Positions 6,568 to 9,469 of a stretch of 9,469 nucleotides of DNA are shown in pieces. The translations under genes were made by a program, and so were the position numbers. The notes below the pieces were generated by a model that did no database searches, had not been told where the DNA came from, and saw nothing but the letters and a program-made list of their open reading frames with translations. This DNA comes from CAZLBV01 sp964557845 (GTDB lineage: Bacteria; Acidobacteriota; Aminicenantia; Aminicenantales; Aminicenantaceae): NCBI GenBank assembly GCA_964557845.1, contig CAZLBV010000338.1:1-9469 (forward strand), read 5' to 3'. Position 1 is the first letter of the stretch; the number at the start of each line of letters is the position of its first letter.

Positions 6568-6756
6568 TCATCCTTCCGGTATGATTATCCAAGCGATGAT
6601 ATAAAATAACATCATGGGGAATAGGGCTGTCACCAAAGTAAGCGCTACGAAAAGCAAACGGACCAAAGAAATATCCAGATTCATGTATTCTGCCAGTCCG
6701 GCACAGACCCCTGCGATCATTCTATTTTCTTTAGGACGATAAAGTTTTTTACTCAT
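6568..6756 (-). CDS. Small PspC-domain membrane protein
   Basis: The 62-residue protein is almost entirely one PspC domain. The N-terminal KKLYRPKENRMIAGVCAGLA stretch and EYMNLDISLVRLLFV match the family pattern. A strongly hydrophobic segment from about 31 to 60 (FVALTLVTALFPMMLFYIIA onward) ends in the typical IIPEG and should span or hairpin in the inner membrane. PspC domains are known from the phage-shock envelope-stress response, but isolated short forms like this are widespread and usually uncharacterised. No pspA or pspB is in the window. Ribosome site AGAGGA lies 5 bases before the ATG. It is separated from the upstream DUF1858 gene by 107 bases with strong secondary structure. Family call is firm; a stress role is inference. 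Confidence 0.9.
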   Translation of the reverse strand: MSKKLYRPKENRMIAGVCAGLAEYMNLDISLVRLLFVALTLVTALFPMMLFYIIAWIIIPEG

Positions 6757-6816
6757 TTTATCCTCTTATTTTAATATACGAATTGGAAAGCAAAATCGTT
6801 CACCACCCTCGACACT

Positions 6817-6885
6817 CGAATAATCCGGAATAAAAATGGACTATTCGTTAAAAATATCGATGTTTATAACGCATTTATTCCGGAT
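6817..6885 (-). promoter_or_regulatory. Two mutually exclusive hairpins between the DUF1858 and PspC genes
   Basis: Hairpin A pairs 6838-6847 with 6817-6826: a 10-bp stem on minus-strand RNA with one G-U pair and an 11-base loop. Hairpin B pairs 6874-6885 with 6823-6834: a perfect 12-bp stem around the DUF1858 stop codon with a 39-base loop. They share bases 6823-6826, so both cannot form fully at once. No T-tract follows either stem. They may set relative expression or mRNA stability of the flanking genes; this is inference. Confidence 0.4.
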
Positions 6886-7088
6886 AAATACTCTTTAAGC
6901 TCATTAAACAGGCGAGACGGATCTTCTATTCGATCCTCTTCCAGCAACTTCCTTAATGTTCCCCAAATAGGTTCACCACAACGAATACATCTTACCCCTT
7001 TTTTGATAAGAAAACCTGCTGAGAGCGGATAGTATCTTATTAGATCTTCTATTTCGATATCTAACGTCAGATCTGGTTTATCCACCAT
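6864..7088 (-). CDS. DUF1858 domain protein (redox-disulfide type)
   Basis: The 74-residue soluble protein matches the DUF1858 family, a small domain also described as the hybrid-cluster-protein-associated redox disulfide domain. The family pattern is seen: an N-terminal LTLDIEIEDLIRYYP helix, FLIKKGVRC, a CxxC pair at Cys34 and Cys37, then CGEPIWGTLRKLLEE. The biochemical role of the family is not established; the cysteine pair could be redox active or bind a metal. It starts 22 bases after the ALDH7 gene, so it is probably co-transcribed with the two aldehyde dehydrogenases. The ribosome site is weak, and translation may depend on coupling. An alternative GTG start one codon later is possible. 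Confidence 0.85.
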   Translation of the reverse strand: MVDKPDLTLDIEIEDLIRYYPLSAGFLIKKGVRCIRCGEPIWGTLRKLLEEDRIEDPSRLFNELKEYLSGINAL

Positions 7089-7110
7089 ATATTTCTAGAT
7101 CGCTTTCAGA

Positions 7111-8634
7111 TCAATCTCCAAATTTTATCCCTTGAGCCAAAGGAAGTTCTTTCGACCAGTTAATGGTATTGGTTTGGCGCCGCATATAAGCTTTCCAGGC
7201 ATCGGACCCGGATTCCCGGCCACCTCCGGTTTCTTTTTCCCCACCAAAAGCCCCTCCTATTTCTGCTCCAGAAGTTCCGATATTTACATTGGCGATCCCG
7301 CAATCAGAGCCAGCAGCAGAAAGAAACTGTTCTGCTTCCAGTAAATTCCGAGTAAACATAGCACTGGACAACCCCTGAGGAACCTCATTGTGAAGCTTAA
7401 TGGCCTCATCCAGATCTTCATATTCAATTAAGTAAAGAACAGGAGCAAAGGTTTCATTATGAACGATCTCTGTTTGTTCCGTCATCTTGACTATTGTGGG
7501 CTCAACATAATTATCCCCCTGTTCGGGCAGACGGCTACCTCCATAAAGCACTTTCCCGCCCTGCTCTTTCGCTTGTTCCAGGGCAGCCATCATGTCCTCT
7601 ACCGCTGCTCGATTTACCAGAGGCCCCATCAAAGTTCCTTCTTGCATGGGATCACCAATACTGACTTGTTTGTAGGCTCGGATCAAACGGTCTTCAAGCT
7701 CTGCAGCAATGGATCTGTGCATAATTATCCTTCGTGTTGATGTGCATCTCTGCCCTGCAGTTCCCACGGCTCCGAATAAGATGGCTCTGACTGCCATATC
7801 CAGATCAGCATTTTCGGTGACAATGATTCCGTTGTTTCCGCCCAACTCAAGTATGGTTCGGCCAAATCTCTTGGCTACAGCTTCCGCTACTCTCCGGCCC
7901 ATAGCGGTTGAACCGGTAAAGGATATCAGGGGCAGCCTAGGATCATTTATGATCTTCTCTCCCACTACGGAACCACGTCCTATCGCCAGATTAAAGATCC
8001 CCTTGAGACCATGATCCCCCATAACAGTATTGGCAATATGCTGGACAGCCACAGCAGTTAGCGGCGCATCTGAGGAAGGTTTCCAAACAACGGTGTCCCC
8101 GCAAACTGCAGCCACGGCCGCATTCCAGGACCACACAGCCACCGGAAAATTAAAAGAAGAGATGACTCCGACAATCCCTAAAGGATGCCATTGTTCATAC
8201 ATCCTATGCGCGGGTCTTTCAGAATGCATGGATAAGCCGTAAAGCTGCCTGGACAGACCTAAGGAAAAATCGCATATATCTATCATCTCCTGAACTTCCC
8301 CTAAACCTTCAACTCTTATCTTCCCCATCTCCAGGGTCACAAGTTCACCTAAAGGCTCCTTTTTTTCTCTCAGAGCATTTCCCAGGTCTCTCACTACCTG
8401 TCCTCTTTTAGGAGCCGGAACCATTCTCCAGGCTTGGAAAGACTCTTCAGCTTGATGGACCACCTGATCATAGGTTTTTCCCGTCGCCTGCATGACCTTG
8501 GCAATGGGCTCTCCGGTAGTAGGATTATAAGAGATCAGCTCATCACTCTGAGGATCCTCTAACCAAGCATCCGGCCCGGAACAAGCCCCCTTATTTACGT
8601 CTTCGATGTTTAATTTTTTTAAAAGCGCTTTCAT
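7111..8634 (-). CDS. amaB: ALDH7-type aldehyde dehydrogenase, likely alpha-aminoadipate-semialdehyde dehydrogenase
   Basis: The 507-residue protein is a full-length NAD(P)-dependent aldehyde dehydrogenase of family ALDH7 (human ALDH7A1/antiquitin, Pseudomonas AmaB). It would oxidise alpha-aminoadipate semialdehyde, in equilibrium with piperideine-6-carboxylate, to alpha-aminoadipate in lysine breakdown. Catalytic residues are Asn162 (SSFNFP), Glu263 (LELGGNN) and nucleophile Cys297 (GTAGQRCTSTRR), with FTGSTAMG in the nucleotide fold. The two ALDH7A1 residues that hold the substrate amino-carboxylate end, Glu121 and Arg301, correspond to Glu116 (GEVQE) and Arg296 after a constant 5-residue offset. 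The C-terminus, FGGEKETGGGRESGSDAWK then LPLAQGIKF, is nearly identical to antiquitin as I recall it. A strong ribosome site (GGGGAGGAG) lies 4 bases before the ATG. The upstream dehydrogenase gene ends 30 bases earlier, so they form one operon. Confidence 0.92.
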   Translation of the reverse strand: MKALLKKLNIEDVNKGACSGPDAWLEDPQSDELISYNPTTGEPIAKVMQATGKTYDQVVHQAEESFQAWRMVPAPKRGQVVRDLGNALREKKEPLGELVTLEMGKIRVEGLGEVQEMIDICDFSLGLSRQLYGLSMHSERPAHRMYEQWHPLGIVGVISSFNFPVAVWSWNAAVAAVCGDTVVWKPSSDAPLTAVAVQHIANTVMGDHGLKGIFNLAIGRGSVVGEKIINDPRLPLISFTGSTAMGRRVAEAVAKRFGRTILELGGNNGIIVTENADLDMAVRAILFGAVGTAGQRCTSTRRIIMHRSIAAELEDRLIRAYKQVSIGDPMQEGTLMGPLVNRAAVEDMMAALEQAKEQGGKVLYGGSRLPEQGDNYVEPTIVKMTEQTEIVHNETFAPVLYLIEYEDLDEAIKLHNEVPQGLSSAMFTRNLLEAEQFLSAAGSDCGIANVNIGTSGAEIGGAFGGEKETGGGRESGSDAWKAYMRRQTNTINWSKELPLAQGIKFGD

Positions 8635-8664
8635 AACTCCTCCCCGTACATCTTTACTATGAAA

Positions 8665-9468
8665 CTATTTCATGAACGAATAACGGTAGTCCCGCGGAGG
8701 ATTCAAATTCTCCTTAATGGCGCGCGCACTTACCCACCTTAAAAGATTCAAATAGGATCCTGCTTTATCATTGGTTCCTGAACCTCTGGCTCCCCCAAAA
8801 GGCTGGAGTCCAACAACTGCCCCAGTAGGTTTATCGTTGATATAGAAATTACCGGCACTATGGCGCAAGGTATTAAAGGCTTTAATGATGGCCGGCCGGT
8901 CGTTGGCAAAAACAGCCCCTGTCAGAGCATAAGGTGAGGTGTTGTCACATAGATCAAGATTTTTTTCATATTCCTTTTCAGGATACACATAGATGGTTAA
9001 AACCGGCCCAAAAATCTCTTCAACCATGAGCTTATGTTTGGGATTAGTCACTACCACTACTGTGGGATCAATGAAATAGCCCTTGGTATCATCATAATTT
9101 CCACCGTGAATGATCTCTGCTTCATTGGACTGCTTGGCATGTTCGATGTATTCCACAATACTGTCAAAAGCACCCTTGTCGATAACCGCATTCATGAAAT
9201 TGGAGAAATCCCTGACATCCCCCATCTTAATGGTCTTCAGTTCATCTACTAATTTTTCCTTAACAGCCGGCCAGAGATTAGAAGGAATATAAGTACGGCT
9301 GACGGCCGAGCACTTCTGGCCTTGATATTCAAAAGCCCCACGGATCATAGCTGTTACTAAAGATTCGGTCTCAGCAGAGGCATGGGCGAAGATAAAATCT
9401 TTTCCCCCGGTTTCACCAACAATACGAGGATAACTCTTGTAATTCATGATGCTGGAACCTATGGTCTT
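8665..9468 (-). CDS. pruA: L-glutamate gamma-semialdehyde (1-pyrroline-5-carboxylate) dehydrogenase, C-terminal part
   Basis: The enzyme oxidises glutamate 5-semialdehyde, formed from pyrroline-5-carboxylate, to glutamate with NAD+, the last step of proline and the shared step of ornithine/arginine breakdown. The frame stays open to the right edge, so the start is outside; about 267 of an expected 540 or so residues are visible. The sequence is typical of the ALDH4 (group 1) enzymes: SYPRIVGETGGKDF with the catalytic glutamate, RGAFEYQGQKCSAVSRTY with the nucleophilic cysteine 34 residues later, MVEEIFGPVLTIYVYP, NFYINDKPTGAVVG then QPFGGARGSGTNDKAG, and the terminal NPPRDYRYSFM. It is a stand-alone dehydrogenase at this end; whether a proline dehydrogenase domain or gene lies upstream cannot be seen. 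The ALDH7 gene follows after 30 bases. Confidence 0.93.
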   Translation of the reverse strand, partial: KTIGSSIMNYKSYPRIVGETGGKDFIFAHASAETESLVTAMIRGAFEYQGQKCSAVSRTYIPSNLWPAVKEKLVDELKTIKMGDVRDFSNFMNAVIDKGAFDSIVEYIEHAKQSNEAEIIHGGNYDDTKGYFIDPTVVVVTNPKHKLMVEEIFGPVLTIYVYPEKEYEKNLDLCDNTSPYALTGAVFANDRPAIIKAFNTLRHSAGNFYINDKPTGAVVGLQPFGGARGSGTNDKAGSYLNLLRWVSARAIKENLNPPRDYRYSFMK

Positions 9469-9469
9469 C

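Noticed and set aside
7709..8014. 101-codon + strand frame opposite the ALDH7 gene
   Set aside because: It overlaps the conserved catalytic region of the dehydrogenase on the other strand, so the openness is a by-product.

Overview
The window comes from the chromosome of a bacterium, most likely an anaerobic, uncultivated or little-studied one. GC content is moderate to low and genes are closely packed. All recognisable genes are housekeeping or central metabolism. I see no intact transposase, phage gene, CRISPR array, tRNA or rRNA. The protein families (SecA without a zinc tail, a PspC/DUF1858 pair, a deoxynucleoside-kinase-like protein beside pantothenate genes, and an ALDH7 plus ALDH4 pair) do not let me name a phylum with confidence.

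Layout. On the + strand, the C-terminal half of secA (cut by the left edge) is followed 10 bases later by a complete guaB (IMP dehydrogenase), probably in one transcript. A 456-base gap (2826-3281) separates guaB from the convergent minus-strand genes. It has no convincing gene but holds several perfect inverted repeats, a nested hairpin and a G-quadruplex motif. Everything to the right is on the minus strand. In transcription order (right to left) these are: a partial glutamate-semialdehyde dehydrogenase (pruA type, cut by the right edge), a complete ALDH7-type alpha-aminoadipate-semialdehyde dehydrogenase, a small DUF1858 protein, a small PspC-domain membrane protein, a 321-base gene-free stretch carrying a good sigma70-like promoter, a deoxynucleoside-kinase-like protein, then panB, panC and panD.

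How the genes work together. panB, panC and panD provide the three dedicated enzymes that join the valine pathway and aspartate into pantothenate, the CoA precursor; only ketopantoate reductase (panE or an equivalent) is missing here. The kinase-like gene ahead of them appears to share their promoter. The two aldehyde dehydrogenases act on chain-length homologues: the five-carbon glutamate semialdehyde from proline, ornithine or arginine, and the six-carbon aminoadipate semialdehyde from lysine. Their pairing suggests an amino-acid degradation operon whose upstream genes lie beyond the window. SecA (protein export motor) and GuaB (first committed step of GMP synthesis) are unrelated in function.

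No clearly new multi-gene system is visible. The points most worth following up are the structured convergent intergenic element, the paired semialdehyde dehydrogenases with a DUF1858 protein, the competing hairpins between DUF1858 and PspC, and the divergent kinase in the pantothenate operon.
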